A stretch of 64,000 nucleotides of DNA from Archangium gephyra (GTDB lineage: Bacteria > Myxococcota > Myxococcia > Myxococcales > Myxococcaceae), in assembly GCF_001027285.1 (NCBI RefSeq), contig NZ_CP011509.1, forward strand, positions 484,501 to 548,500, written 5' to 3'. The notes under the pieces are model-generated. The model was not told the DNA's origin and made no database searches. It saw nothing but the letters and a program-made list of their open reading frames with translations. The translations under genes and the position numbers were made by a program. Positions within the stretch are counted from its first letter, which is position 1. Each line of letters begins with the position of its first letter. This document shows positions 50,591 to 59,018 of the stretch, one piece after another.

Positions 50591-50701
50591 CGACCTGTGC
50601 ACGGCCCGCGTCCCTGGCCAGGTTTTGTCAGACACTCTCAGGCAGCGACGTACCGAGCGAGAACGGCGTAGCAGGTAGGCCTCATCAAAAGTCCCCGGAG
50701 C

Positions 50702-51991
50702 TCAGCTCTCGAGGCTGACGGAGGGATTGGGGCTCACCGCGGGCACCAGCTTGGAGGGAGCCTCGGTGGCGTCGAAGGCGCGGGGGCGAAGCAGCCTCAG
50801 GGTGAGCACCAGCGCGAGGAACAGCACCGCGCAACTCGCGGTGACGAAGCGCACGCCGATGCGATCCGCGAGCGCACCCTGGGCCCACACGCCCACGGCG
50901 TAACCCACACCGAGCATCATGCTGTAGAGGCTGTGGATGCGGGCCTGGAGGTCGCGGGGGACGCGCAGCTGGCACAGGGTGTTCAGCCCCGTGAGGGTGG
51001 CCATGTAGAACCAGCCGAGACCGACCATGGCGAGCGCGGCGAGGTGGAGGGTAGGGGCCATCCAGTACAGGGCGGCGACGGCGCCGATGCCGAGCAGACA
51101 GGCCTCGAGGACGCGCTGGCGGCCGAGCCGGGCGACGAGGGGCCCGAGCATGACGGCGGCGAGCACGGCACCGACGCCCTGGGCGGTGACGAGCAGGGAG
51201 GTGGCGGCGGCGCCCTGGTTGAAGACGCGGATGGCGTAGACGGGCACCAGGCCGATGAAGGGGGCCACGAGGGTGCACATGACGAGGGTGCCCATCATGG
51301 CGAGGAAGATGCCGGCGTCATCGCGGGCGACGCGGGCGCCGCGGACGATGCCGGGCCAGAGCTCATCCTGGGAGAGGGTGCTGGCCTTGGCCGAGGGGCG
51401 CACGCGCGACAGGGCGACGAGCACGGCGACGAAGGACAGGGTGTTGACGAGCAGGGCCCAGGCGATGCCGTGGGTGGAGAGCACCACGGCGGCGAGCGCG
51501 GGGCCGATGATGCGGCCGAGGTTGAACTGGGCCGAGTTGAGACTCACGGCGCTGTGCAGGTCCTCGGGCGGGACGAGCTCGGAGACGAGCGCGGTGAAGG
51601 CGGGGTTGGTGAGGGCGCTGACGCAGCCGTTGAGGAAGGAGACGACGGCGACGGCGGGCACGGTGAGGTGGCCGGTGAAGGCGAGCGCGGTGAGGATGCC
51701 GGCCAGCAGCGCGTGCAGCAGGGTGCCCACGGCGACATAGGAGCGCCGGTCGAAGCGGTCCGCCAGCGCCCCGGCGACGGGGGAGAGCACCAGCGCGGGG
51801 ATATAGGTGATGGCGGCGATACCGCCGGTGGCCTCGGCGCGGCCGGTCACGGTGGTGACGAAGACACCGAGCGCGAGGATCTCCATCCACGTGCCGATGT
51901 TGGAGACGAGCGCACCAGACCAGACGTGTACGAAGTTCCGATGCCCGAAAGCACGGAGCGAGGAGAAGCGCGACAGGTGGAGGGCAGTCAC
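50702..51991 (-). CDS. MFS transporter, DHA3/EntS-like
   Basis: Twelve-helix major facilitator of 429 residues from the GTG at 51991 (AAGGG upstream); an ATG at 52087 would add 32 residues without hydrophobicity. The layout (FVHVWSGALVSNIGTWMEILALGVFV, 'LVLSPVAGALADRFDRRSYV' loop 2-3 motif A) is that of the MFS_3/EntS-like exporters. Such proteins export siderophores or drugs; the substrate here is unknown. No linked biosynthetic genes are seen. Confidence 0.88.
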   Translation of the reverse strand: MTALHLSRFSSLRAFGHRNFVHVWSGALVSNIGTWMEILALGVFVTTVTGRAEATGGIAAITYIPALVLSPVAGALADRFDRRSYVAVGTLLHALLAGILTALAFTGHLTVPAVAVVSFLNGCVSALTNPAFTALVSELVPPEDLHSAVSLNSAQFNLGRIIGPALAAVVLSTHGIAWALLVNTLSFVAVLVALSRVRPSAKASTLSQDELWPGIVRGARVARDDAGIFLAMMGTLVMCTLVAPFIGLVPVYAIRVFNQGAAATSLLVTAQGVGAVLAAVMLGPLVARLGRQRVLEACLLGIGAVAALYWMAPTLHLAALAMVGLGWFYMATLTGLNTLCQLRVPRDLQARIHSLYSMMLGVGYAVGVWAQGALADRIGVRFVTASCAVLFLALVLTLRLLRPRAFDATEAPSKLVPAVSPNPSVSLES

Positions 51992-52192
51992 GGCTCGACC
52001 CTTGTAACGCACCTGGGTGACGTGTGCTCGGTGGGCACCTGCGCACACGACGCCGAGTGCATGCTCGCCAACTGGCTTGGCAGACACCCGGCAAGGCTCC
52101 AGTGGCGACGAATTCGTATGAACACAAATAAGAAACGGAAAGAGCCGAGGTGAGGTGGCCCCGAGAGGAGTGACGCGTCAGGCTGACGCGCC

Positions 52193-52906
52193 ATGACACG
52201 CGCGATGAAGGTGTGGCTGTTGATGGGCCTGCTGGCTGCGGGGAGTGCGGGGGCCACGGGGCCCTCGAGGCTGGAGGTGAAGCTCACGCCCCTTGCGGCG
52301 AGGAAGGGGGCGGTGCTCTTCCGGACGCGGTACACGCTCAACCGGGAGGGGGCGCACCGCTTCATGGCGGTCGAGTTCGGCTGGCTGGTGGTGGATGCGC
52401 GCGGGGGGTGGAAGGAGGTGCCGCACCGGACGGTGGCGGAGCCGCCCCTGCACGCGACCGCCGAGGAGGACACACGGGCGTGGGCCGAGCTGGAGCGGGT
52501 GGACGCGGAGTTCAAGGCGCCGCTGGATTGGAAATCGCCGCCGGAGAGCCTGGTGGGGCTGCTGCGCGAGTACGGCTTCACGAAGAAGGACGCGGTGGCG
52601 AAGAACGCGGGGGCGGGCACGGCGACGTGGAGCCCGAAGGCGCTGTGTCAGGGCCAGCGCTGCACGAAGCCCTGCCGCCAGCGCACGCTGCACGAGTGGC
52701 GGAGTGGGGACATCGATCCGGTGGCGGAGCCGCAGAAGCCCATGAAGGCGCTGTTCGTGCACTCGGGGGTGGCCGTCTTCCGCAACGAGTACGACGAGGA
52801 GGACAACCACGGAGCCTTCTTCACCGAGCCCGTGGTGGAGGAAGAGGACAGGAACCCGGGCATCGAGATGCACGACGTGATGGCCATCTGCGTGCTGCCG
52901 CGCTGA
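52193..52906 (+). CDS. exported hypothetical protein
   Basis: Protein of 237 residues with a signal peptide (MKVWLLMGLLAAGSAGA; ATG 52193 or 52205). The mature part has a central Cys cluster CQGQRCTKPCRQ and an acidic C-terminus (YDEEDNHGAFF, VVEEEDRNPG). No family recognised. A good terminator-like hairpin follows the stop. Confidence 0.65.
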   Translation: MTRAMKVWLLMGLLAAGSAGATGPSRLEVKLTPLAARKGAVLFRTRYTLNREGAHRFMAVEFGWLVVDARGGWKEVPHRTVAEPPLHATAEEDTRAWAELERVDAEFKAPLDWKSPPESLVGLLREYGFTKKDAVAKNAGAGTATWSPKALCQGQRCTKPCRQRTLHEWRSGDIDPVAEPQKPMKALFVHSGVAVFRNEYDEEDNHGAFFTEPVVEEEDRNPGIEMHDVMAICVLPR

Positions 52907-52922
52907 GCCCCGGAAAGAACGA

Positions 52923-52953
52923 GAGCGCCCGGGGGAAACCACCCCGGACGCTC
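52923..52953 (+). terminator. terminator-like hairpin
   Basis: GAGCG-C-CCGGGG, loop GAAACCA, CCCCGG-A-CGCTC: eleven pairs with one internal mismatch, 17 bp past the stop of the exported protein gene. Confidence 0.55.
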
Positions 52954-52966
52954 GGAAGAACAAAGG

Positions 52967-53029
52967 CACACAGCCAAGCCACGCAGCCAAGCCACACAGC
53001 CAGGCCACACAGCCAAGCCACACAGCACA
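52967..53029. repeat. 13-bp tandem repeat (CACACAGCCAAGC), about 4.5 copies
   Basis: Units begin at 52967, 52980, 52993, 53006 and 53019 (partial), with one or two changes each. It lies between a terminator hairpin and a REP-like element, in a non-coding gap. A length-variable tract. Confidence 0.85.
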
Positions 53030-53040
53030 CCCGAGCAACA

Positions 53041-53077
53041 TCCCCTCTCCCTTCGGGAGAGGGACGGGGTGAGGGTG
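53041..53077 (+). repeat. REP-like palindromic element
   Basis: CCCTCTCCCTTCGGGAGAGGG hairpin followed by ACGGGGTGAGGGT, in the gap between converging genes. Confidence 0.85.
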
Positions 53078-53119
53078 CCCGTCCCCGTTCTCCTACCCGG
53101 CTGACCCCCCTGTGAGCCG

Positions 53120-54685
53120 CTACTGCGCGCCCGTGGCGATGGGGCCCTTGCGCGAGGAGATGGAGCCATCCGCGCCGATGACGGCGCCGGTCTCGGGGAA
53201 GTCCTCGGAGGTCAGGCGGCGCACGAGGGGAATGACCTCGCCAGCGGAGTCGGGAACGGGGATGCCCCTGCCCTCCTGCTTGGTGGGGAGGATGCGGCCG
53301 GAGCGGAAGCGGCCCTGGGAGTCGAGCTCCACGTCGACGACCATGCCGAGGCCCTGGGGGCCCTTGAGGTTGAAGGAGCCGTAGGTGGCGAAGTTGCCCA
53401 TGGAGTAGACGATGAGGCGGTCCTTGTAGAACTCCATGGCGCGCACGACGTGGGGCCCGTGGCCGAGGACGAGGTCGGCGCCGGCGTCGATGACGGCGTG
53501 GGTGAAGAGCCGCAAGTCACCGCGGTCCTCGCCGAAGAAGAGCTCCCGGCCCTTGGGGATGTTGAGGGCCTTGGCGCCCTCGGCGCCGCCGTGGAAGGAG
53601 ACGAGGACGAGGTCGTGAGTCTGCCGGGCCTGGCGCACGAGGGCGGTGGCGGTGGCGGTGTTGTTGAGGTGGTTGCAGGAGGCCGAGGTGTGGAAGGCGA
53701 CCATGCCGATGCGCAGCCCATTGCGCTGGACGGTGGCGATGGAGCCGGCGGGGCCGCTCCAGGGGATGCCGAGGGCGTCGAGGGTGGCCTCGGTCTCGCG
53801 GCGGCAGAGCTCGCCGAAGTCACCGGAGTGGTTGTTGGCGGTGGAGGCGAGGTCCACGCCGGCCTCGGCGAGGTACTTGCCGTAGCGGGTGGGGGAGCGG
53901 AAGGCGTAGCAGTTGCCACCGCGGCGGCACTTCTTGGTCTCGCCGTTGTCGCAGAGGGGGCCCTCGAGGTTGACGAAGGTGAGGTCGGCGTCGCGCAGGA
54001 GGGGGTAGACGGCGGAGAGGCTGGAGGCGCCGTCATCCGGGGGGAGGAGGCCCTCGGGGAAGTCGGTGCCGAGCATCACATCGCCGACGGCGCGGATGCG
54101 GACGCGGGCGTCCTTGGGAGGAGTGGCGCGGGGGGCGGGCTGGGAGTCAGCGGAAGCGAGCTTCTGCTGGAGGGAGGACTGGCCGCGGGCCTGGGTGAGG
54201 GCGTCCTCGAGGTCCGGGTAGTTGGGATCGAGCTTCTGCACCGAGGTCCACTCGGTGAGGGCCTCGGACCAGCGATTGAGGACGGAGTAGGCCCAGCCGA
54301 GCTCCCAGTGGCAGTCGATGCGGGAGGGGGCGGCCTGGGTGCAGGCGGAGAAGGCGGCGATGGCGGCGGGGGCGTCCTTGGCCTTGAGGGCCTCGACGCC
54401 GCGGGCATAGAGCGAGTCCGCGGACGCTCCCTCTCCCGCTGGGAGAGGGCTGGGGTGAGGGTCAGCGGCCGGAGCGGGAGCCGCCGCCGCCGCCGGAGCG
54501 GGAGCAGCAGCAGTCGCCGGAGCGGAAGCCGGAGCGCTGCCAGCGGAGCCCTCGTCGAGGGGAAGGGAGCGGGAGACGGACTCGGACTCGGCGACGGAGG
54601 GGCCGCGAGCGGTCGCGCAGCCGCCGAGGGCGGAGAGCGCGAGCACGGAGAGCACAAGAGAGCGGGAGCGCATGAGGGGGCGCAT
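53120..54685 (-). CDS. CapA-family lipoprotein (PGA_cap domain) with TPR-like segment
   Basis: Protein of 521 residues from ATG 54685 (ATG 54673 also possible). The lipobox is SALGGC. After an Ala/Pro-rich linker and a short TPR-like helical segment (KAKDAPAAIAAFSAC...WELGWAYSVLNRW) comes the CapA domain: 'VRIRAVGDVMLGTDFPEGLL', VNLEGPLCDN, 'ASTANNHSGDFGELCRRETE' and 'ADLVLGHGPHVVRAMEFYKD'. The family is named for poly-gamma-glutamate capsule synthesis but is now seen as metallophosphatase-like. The linker contains PHPSPLPAGEG, encoded by an in-frame REP-like element (54427-54463). Confidence 0.88.
   Translation of the reverse strand: MRPLMRSRSLVLSVLALSALGGCATARGPSVAESESVSRSLPLDEGSAGSAPASAPATAAAPAPAAAAAPAPAADPHPSPLPAGEGASADSLYARGVEALKAKDAPAAIAAFSACTQAAPSRIDCHWELGWAYSVLNRWSEALTEWTSVQKLDPNYPDLEDALTQARGQSSLQQKLASADSQPAPRATPPKDARVRIRAVGDVMLGTDFPEGLLPPDDGASSLSAVYPLLRDADLTFVNLEGPLCDNGETKKCRRGGNCYAFRSPTRYGKYLAEAGVDLASTANNHSGDFGELCRRETEATLDALGIPWSGPAGSIATVQRNGLRIGMVAFHTSASCNHLNNTATATALVRQARQTHDLVLVSFHGGAEGAKALNIPKGRELFFGEDRGDLRLFTHAVIDAGADLVLGHGPHVVRAMEFYKDRLIVYSMGNFATYGSFNLKGPQGLGMVVDVELDSQGRFRSGRILPTKQEGRGIPVPDSAGEVIPLVRRLTSEDFPETGAVIGADGSISSRKGPIATGAQ
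54427..54463 (-). repeat. REP-like element inside capA-type gene
   Basis: CCCTCTCCC..GGGAGAGGG hairpin and GGGGTGAGGGT within the coding sequence. Read on the minus strand it encodes PHPSPLPAGEG, the same peptide type as the element in mnmE. Confidence 0.85.
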
Positions 54686-54873
54686 CTTAAAGGGGCCCGG
54701 GCCGCATCCCGAGAAATGAGTCCAGGGACGTCCAGCGCTCGACGGCGGAGCAGCCAGGCGGGCTGTGGGGAGTGCGGTAGAGGAAATCTCCGCCGCGAAC
54801 CCTACCGCTTGAGTGGGCCGGGGGTAGCCGGTACACTCCACTTCTGAAGTCCTGTGGACGGGGGTGGAAGGGG

Positions 54874-55377
54874 ATGGGGATGGACATCAACCAGCGCAAG
54901 GAGAAGTTCGGCGAGGCCTACCTGCGCGCCGTGGCCGCCGTGGCGGGCTTCACGCTGTACAAGCCCGAGGTCGACGACGACAGCGTGGACTGGGGCATCG
55001 CGGCACGAGGTACGAAGCTGTTTCGCCGCCGGCCCCGCGTCGAGCTGCAGCTCAAGTGCACCGCCACCGACGTCCTTCGTGACGAGGAGCTCCACTACGA
55101 CTTGAGCGTGCGCAACTACGAGCACCTCCGGGAGAGGAGGCTGCTGGTGCCACGGATTCTCGTCGTGGTCCGCCTTCCCACGGACATCGGACACTGGCTC
55201 GAGCAGACGGAGCGGGAGCTCGCCCTGCGGCACTGTGCCTACTGGGTGTCTCTCCACGGGCGAGAGCCGACGGCCAACACCCGGACCGTCCGGATCGCCC
55301 TCCCGCGGCTCCAGGTACTGAGCGTGGAGGAGCTTCGCATGCTGATGGCCACCATCAACCTCGGGGACAGCCCATGA
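54874..55377 (+). CDS. DUF4365 protein, PD-(D/E)XK-like
   Basis: Protein of 167 residues that matches DUF4365 (PF14280): KEKFGEAYLRAVAAVAGFTL, DDDSVDWGI (Asp39) and RVELQLKCT (Gln59, Lys61), a nuclease-fold pattern in which the central acidic residue is Gln. The C-terminal half (RNYEHLRERRLLVPRILVVVRLP..HCAYWVSLHG) is also typical. Members occur in defence- and toxin-type contexts. The ATG start overlaps nothing upstream, the stop overlaps the next gene (ATGA). Confidence 0.8.
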   Translation: MGMDINQRKEKFGEAYLRAVAAVAGFTLYKPEVDDDSVDWGIAARGTKLFRRRPRVELQLKCTATDVLRDEELHYDLSVRNYEHLRERRLLVPRILVVVRLPTDIGHWLEQTERELALRHCAYWVSLHGREPTANTRTVRIALPRLQVLSVEELRMLMATINLGDSP

Positions 55378-56507
55378 GGATCGATCGGGAACTGCTGACC
55401 GCCCTGCGCCCGCTGGAACTGGCCACCTACTTGAGAAGCCGCGGATGGCAGGAGGTCGAGCGTCTGGGCGAGCGGGGCTCTGTCTGGTTGGCACAACGGG
55501 GTGGAGAGGAGTTCGAGCTCCTCCTGCCGCTGGATTCCTCGCTCGGGGACTATGTCCTCCGGATGGCGGAAGTGGTTTCGACACTCGAGGCCTTCGAGCA
55601 TCGCCCGGCGGTGGAGCTGCTCGAGGAGGTGGCCGCGGTGATGGCCGATACCCTGCGCATCCGCTTCCCCGGGTCGATGTTCAGCCCCCGCATCCTCACC
55701 GTGGAGCACGGGGTCCGCGTCTACGAGCACGTGCGGGAGCTGCTGCTCGCCGCGGCCTGTGCGGCCGTCAATCCGCGCCCGGTGTTTTCCGCTCGAAAAC
55801 CGGCACAAGCCCTCGAGTATCTCGACACCGTCCGCTTCGGCCCTCCGGCGAGGGGGAAGCACGAGGTCATCGTGCGCTCTCCCGTGCCACCGGCCCTGGC
55901 GAGCGACGGCGCTTTTCTCGCGGAAGGAGATGAGCCTTTCGAGCGCCGGGTTCTCTCGACCCTGGCCACCTCGCTGGCGGGCGCGCTCCGGGCCGTCATC
56001 GAGGCGGCGTCGACCTCGAGCTTCCAGCCCTTCCATGAAGAGGTGGGAGCCGGTGTCAGTGCGAACCTCTGCGAGGCCATCTCCGGACTGGTGGCACACA
56101 GCGGGGCGCACACGTGCGAGCTGACGGTGTCGGGGGCGCCGAGCCGTCCGGGATTCACGGAACAGACCGTGGCCTTCCCGGCGGAGAGCGCGCCCGTGCT
56201 GCAGGAGGCGGCACGCGTCTTTCGCGCACGCACGCCCCGCGAGGACTTCAAGCTGGAAGGAATCGTCACCGGGCTCAGGCCGCACGAAAGAACCTCCGCG
56301 GGCAGTGTGACCATCGCGGCGGTCGTGGATTCAGCGCTTCACGAGGTCCGGCTGGTCCTGGGGAGTGGGGACTACAAGACCGCCTCCCGGGCACATCGCA
56401 CCCGGCAATGGGTCCGTTGCGCGGGAGAGCTGGTCCGCCAGGGTGACACCTACGTCCTGCGCCACCCCCGCCAGTTCGCCCTGAGGCCGGAGGAGCGGGA
56501 GGGCTGA
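55374..56507 (+). CDS. hypothetical partner of the DUF4365 protein
   Basis: Protein of 377 residues, translationally coupled to the DUF4365 gene by a 4-bp overlap. The N-terminal 110 residues ('ALRPLELATYLRSRGWQEVE', 'GEEFELLLPLDSSLGDYVLR', 'RMAEVVSTLEAFEHRPAVEL') and the C-terminal OB-like segment ('DFKLEGIVTGLRPHERTSAG', VTIAAVVDSALHEVRLVLG) are the most structured parts. No catalytic motif, membrane helix or signal peptide. I recognise no family. Coupling suggests a sensor or regulator subunit for the nuclease-like partner. Confidence 0.65.
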   Translation: MRIDRELLTALRPLELATYLRSRGWQEVERLGERGSVWLAQRGGEEFELLLPLDSSLGDYVLRMAEVVSTLEAFEHRPAVELLEEVAAVMADTLRIRFPGSMFSPRILTVEHGVRVYEHVRELLLAAACAAVNPRPVFSARKPAQALEYLDTVRFGPPARGKHEVIVRSPVPPALASDGAFLAEGDEPFERRVLSTLATSLAGALRAVIEAASTSSFQPFHEEVGAGVSANLCEAISGLVAHSGAHTCELTVSGAPSRPGFTEQTVAFPAESAPVLQEAARVFRARTPREDFKLEGIVTGLRPHERTSAGSVTIAAVVDSALHEVRLVLGSGDYKTASRAHRTRQWVRCAGELVRQGDTYVLRHPRQFALRPEEREG

Positions 56508-56556
56508 GCCTGCCCGCCGAGGCGCTCCGGCGGCCTGGGCCTATAATGGGCGAGGC

Positions 56557-57726
56557 ATGTCCCAACCCGCTCCCGCACTCGCTCCCCCGGCGGCACCGTC
56601 CGCCAGCGCCGTCCGCTTCGACGGCCTGTGGCTGTTCTCCCCGCGGGTGGACGTGAGCCTGCTGCTGATGCCGGCGCTGCTGACGCTCTTCTCGGCGTGG
56701 CTGGCGGGCACCACGGGCGAGGGCGTGGACGGGTACTCGCGGGCCCTGGGCCGGTGGGCCTCGCAATACGTGCTCTTCAATGGCACGCACGTCATCCTCA
56801 CCTTCCTGCTGGTGGGCGTGCGGCGCGAGCTGCTGCACACCACGCCCACGCAGGCGAGGCTGCTGGTGGGGGGCTCGGCGGGGGTGTTCGCGGTGTGCTT
56901 CGCGCTGCTCTGGTACGCGAGCCAGCACGCGCCGCAGCTCAACCTGATGGTGGCGGCGGGCATCCACCTGCTGGCGGCGCACCACACGCTGTCGCAGGTG
57001 AAGGGCCTGTGGGCGCTGCACGGGCTGAAGGCGCGAGTGGCTGGAGTGGCCTCGCTGTCGGAGGGCGAGCGGCGGCTGCAGCGGGTGTTCGTGCCGCTGG
57101 CGCTGGTGCTGATGATGGTGCGCACGCTGGCGGTGCCGATGACGAGCCGGGCGGGGGACTTCCCGCTGGTGAACGTGGGCCAGGCGGAGGGAGGCGCGCT
57201 GCCGTACGGGACCACGTGGGTGCTGCTGGCGGTGTGGGGAGTGTTCGCGGGCCTGCTGGTGGGGGCGCTGCGAGGGCAGGCGGGGCCGAGCGGTCCGAGG
57301 CGGCTGTACGTGCTGGGGCACGCGGCGGTGGTGGGGGTGTACCTGGCGTGGCCGGCGTGGGGCGTCATCCTGAGCGCGGGCATCCACGGGCTGGAGTACT
57401 TCTTCCTCACGGGGCGGATGCTGGAGCCCACGGCGAGGGAGGCGGAGTCGAAGCTGCGAGGGAGGGCGGTATGGGGGGCGATGGTGGGGGTGATGCTGCC
57501 GCTCATCGTGGTGGGGGTGGCGCAGAGTCCCTTCGTGCTGTTGGTGGACGCGAGCACGGGAGGGTCGGCGACGAACTTCCTGCTGAGGCAGGAGCCGCTG
57601 TGGACGTTGGGGGTGACGGTGACGAACGCGATCGTGCTGGCGCACTACTTCGCGGACGCGTTCCTCTACCGTTTCAGGATCCAGAAGGTGCGCGAGGTGA
57701 CGCTGGGAAGACTGGGCCTGGCGTAG
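56557..57726 (+). CDS. polytopic membrane protein of unknown function
   Basis: Protein of 389 residues with about nine membrane helices (first at FSPRVDVSLLLMPALLTLFSAWLAG). His- and Trp-containing segments such as 'FNGTHVILTFLLVGVRRELL', GIHLLAAHHTLSQVKG, GIHGLEYFF and ALAHYFADAFLYRF recall membrane-embedded di-metal or heme-binding enzymes, but no family can be named. A TATAAT hexamer (56542-56547) lies only 9 bp before the ATG. Confidence 0.75.
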   Translation: MSQPAPALAPPAAPSASAVRFDGLWLFSPRVDVSLLLMPALLTLFSAWLAGTTGEGVDGYSRALGRWASQYVLFNGTHVILTFLLVGVRRELLHTTPTQARLLVGGSAGVFAVCFALLWYASQHAPQLNLMVAAGIHLLAAHHTLSQVKGLWALHGLKARVAGVASLSEGERRLQRVFVPLALVLMMVRTLAVPMTSRAGDFPLVNVGQAEGGALPYGTTWVLLAVWGVFAGLLVGALRGQAGPSGPRRLYVLGHAAVVGVYLAWPAWGVILSAGIHGLEYFFLTGRMLEPTAREAESKLRGRAVWGAMVGVMLPLIVVGVAQSPFVLLVDASTGGSATNFLLRQEPLWTLGVTVTNAIVLAHYFADAFLYRFRIQKVREVTLGRLGLA

Positions 57727-57759
57727 GTCCGTGCCTATATCCCCTCTCCGCGCCTATAT

Positions 57760-57795
57760 CCCCTCTCCCCTCGGGAGAGGGACGGGGTGAGGGTA
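57760..57795 (+). repeat. REP-like palindromic element
   Basis: CCCTCTCCCCTCGGGAGAGGG hairpin followed by ACGGGGTGAGGGT, between the membrane protein and the small lipoprotein gene. A partial CCTATATCCCCTCTCC tract precedes it. Confidence 0.85.
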
Positions 57796-57816
57796 TCCGG
57801 ACCCCAGAGGAGTGCC

Positions 57817-58188
57817 ATGCGCATCGCATCCGTGCTCGCCGTGTCCACCATGCTGTCCGCCTGTGCTCTTCCCAGTGAGGGCTTCTGCACGCTCGAGGCG
57901 CGCGCCTCGGTGCAAGTGAGTGTGGTGGACGCGCGAGGCAACCCACAACGGGACGCCCGCGTCACCTTCACGCTGAATGGAAGCCCCGAGCAGCAGGCGC
58001 TGTGCGATGGCAGCCAGCAGACGCAGGGCCACTGCGACACATGGGTGACGGGGTACGAGCAGCCGGGCGAGTACATCATCACGGCCACGAGCGCGGATGG
58101 CCAGCGCACGGCGCGGCAATCGGTCTCGGTGGGCGAGGACGAGTGCCACGTGCAATCCCAGACAGTGACACTCACGCTGCCGGATTAG
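57817..58188 (+). CDS. small lipoprotein with carboxypeptidase-regulatory-like domain
   Basis: Protein of 123 residues from ATG 57817 (AGAGGAG upstream). Lipobox STMLSAC (Cys14), then a beta-sandwich pattern VQVSVVDARGNPQRDARVTFTLNG and EQPGEYIITATSADG that fits CarboxypepD_reg/Big-type domains. Five further Cys (GFC, ALC, HCD, DECH) suggest disulfides. It converges with the next lipoprotein gene (4-bp overlap at the ends). Confidence 0.7.
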   Translation: MRIASVLAVSTMLSACALPSEGFCTLEARASVQVSVVDARGNPQRDARVTFTLNGSPEQQALCDGSQQTQGHCDTWVTGYEQPGEYIITATSADGQRTARQSVSVGEDECHVQSQTVTLTLPD

Positions 58189-58985
58189 GGCTCCTGGACA
58201 CAGTCCCCCGTGACGGACAGGTGGTAGCCCGGGGAGCACGAGCCCGGCTCGACGCACCAACCATCACCGCCGTCGTGCCGGCCGGGCCCGCAGGCCGAGG
58301 AATCAAAACACCGCCCATTCGCGTCGCCCGTACTGAGCAGCCGTCCATTGAGCTCCAGGCCCTCGAGGTTCACCGCCAGCTCGGCGGGAGAAGGGCTCGA
58401 GCGATAGAGACGGATGACGCGGTCCGGAAAACCCAGCCGCACCGGCTCGAGACACACGGAGGGGGCCTGGGGCTCGGAGACCTCCTGGGGCCCGAGGTAG
58501 CTCCAGGGAGCGAAGCCCGCGGGGGAGCTGTACACCCCCTCCACCGCGTCCAGGAAGCCCGGGCACGCCGAGTCCGCCGTGAGCTGCACCTCGGTGAGGC
58601 CACCGAAGGAGCCGTTGCCCGCGCCGAACACGAGCCGCAAGGGACAGGCGCCCCGGGCCAGCGACACGGTGAGCTCGAGCCGGCTGACACACCGGTCCTC
58701 GATGGCGTCCACGTCCACCTTGTGTACGGAGCGCACGGTCACCTGGCCCCCGCCGTAGTCGATGGAAACGGGGCCCGTCTGGACGGAGCCTGCGGGCACC
58801 AGCCGGGAGGCACAGGCACCCGCTGGCGGATCGTCCTCGGACGGGTAGTAGCCGGGATCCACCTCGATGCCGGGGTCGAGCACCCAACATCCCCCCGTCA
58901 TCACTCCCAACAGAACGGACACGGGCAGCAGCCCCTGGAGACCCGAGCGCACGATTCCTCCCAGACTACGGACATGACTTCTCAT
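58185..58985 (-). CDS. putative lipoprotein
   Basis: Protein of 266 residues from ATG 58985, with a hydrophobic signal and lipobox (GVMTGGC, Cys about 33). The mature part is rich in Cys and beta segments ('GPVSIDYGGGQVTVRSVHKV', ACPLRLVFGAGNG), and the C-terminus has EGF-like spacing (GRCFDSSACGPGRHDGGDGWCVEPGSCSPGYHLS). Surface or periplasmic, function unknown. The start lies only 33 bp from the start of the divergent metallophosphatase gene, so the two share a very short promoter region or one uses a later start. Confidence 0.7.
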   Translation of the reverse strand: MRSHVRSLGGIVRSGLQGLLPVSVLLGVMTGGCWVLDPGIEVDPGYYPSEDDPPAGACASRLVPAGSVQTGPVSIDYGGGQVTVRSVHKVDVDAIEDRCVSRLELTVSLARGACPLRLVFGAGNGSFGGLTEVQLTADSACPGFLDAVEGVYSSPAGFAPWSYLGPQEVSEPQAPSVCLEPVRLGFPDRVIRLYRSSPSPAELAVNLEGLELNGRLLSTGDANGRCFDSSACGPGRHDGGDGWCVEPGSCSPGYHLSVTGDCVQEP

Positions 58986-59018
58986 TGGATTGCGAGAACG
59001 ACCCCGGAGTGGATCCCC

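Larger units (their letters stand above)
49864..50638. mobile_element. IS5-type element with transposase replaced by a P-loop kinase gene
   Basis: A 775-bp unit bounded by matching terminal inverted repeats of about 40-47 bp: left from 49864 (AGAGTGCCTGGCAAAACCTGG) and right ending at 50638 (reverse complement AGAGTGTCTGACAAAACCTGG), with only four mismatches in the first 38 bases. Inside are the start of an IS5-family transposase gene and, joined to it in frame, a P-loop kinase-like gene; the rest of the transposase is missing. No clear target-site duplication was found. The element is non-autonomous and carries a passenger gene. Confidence 0.7.

Noticed and set aside
53450-54847. 465-residue plus-strand open frame opposite the CapA gene
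   Set aside because: Gly/Val/Glu-rich antisense shadow of a gene with clear CapA motifs.
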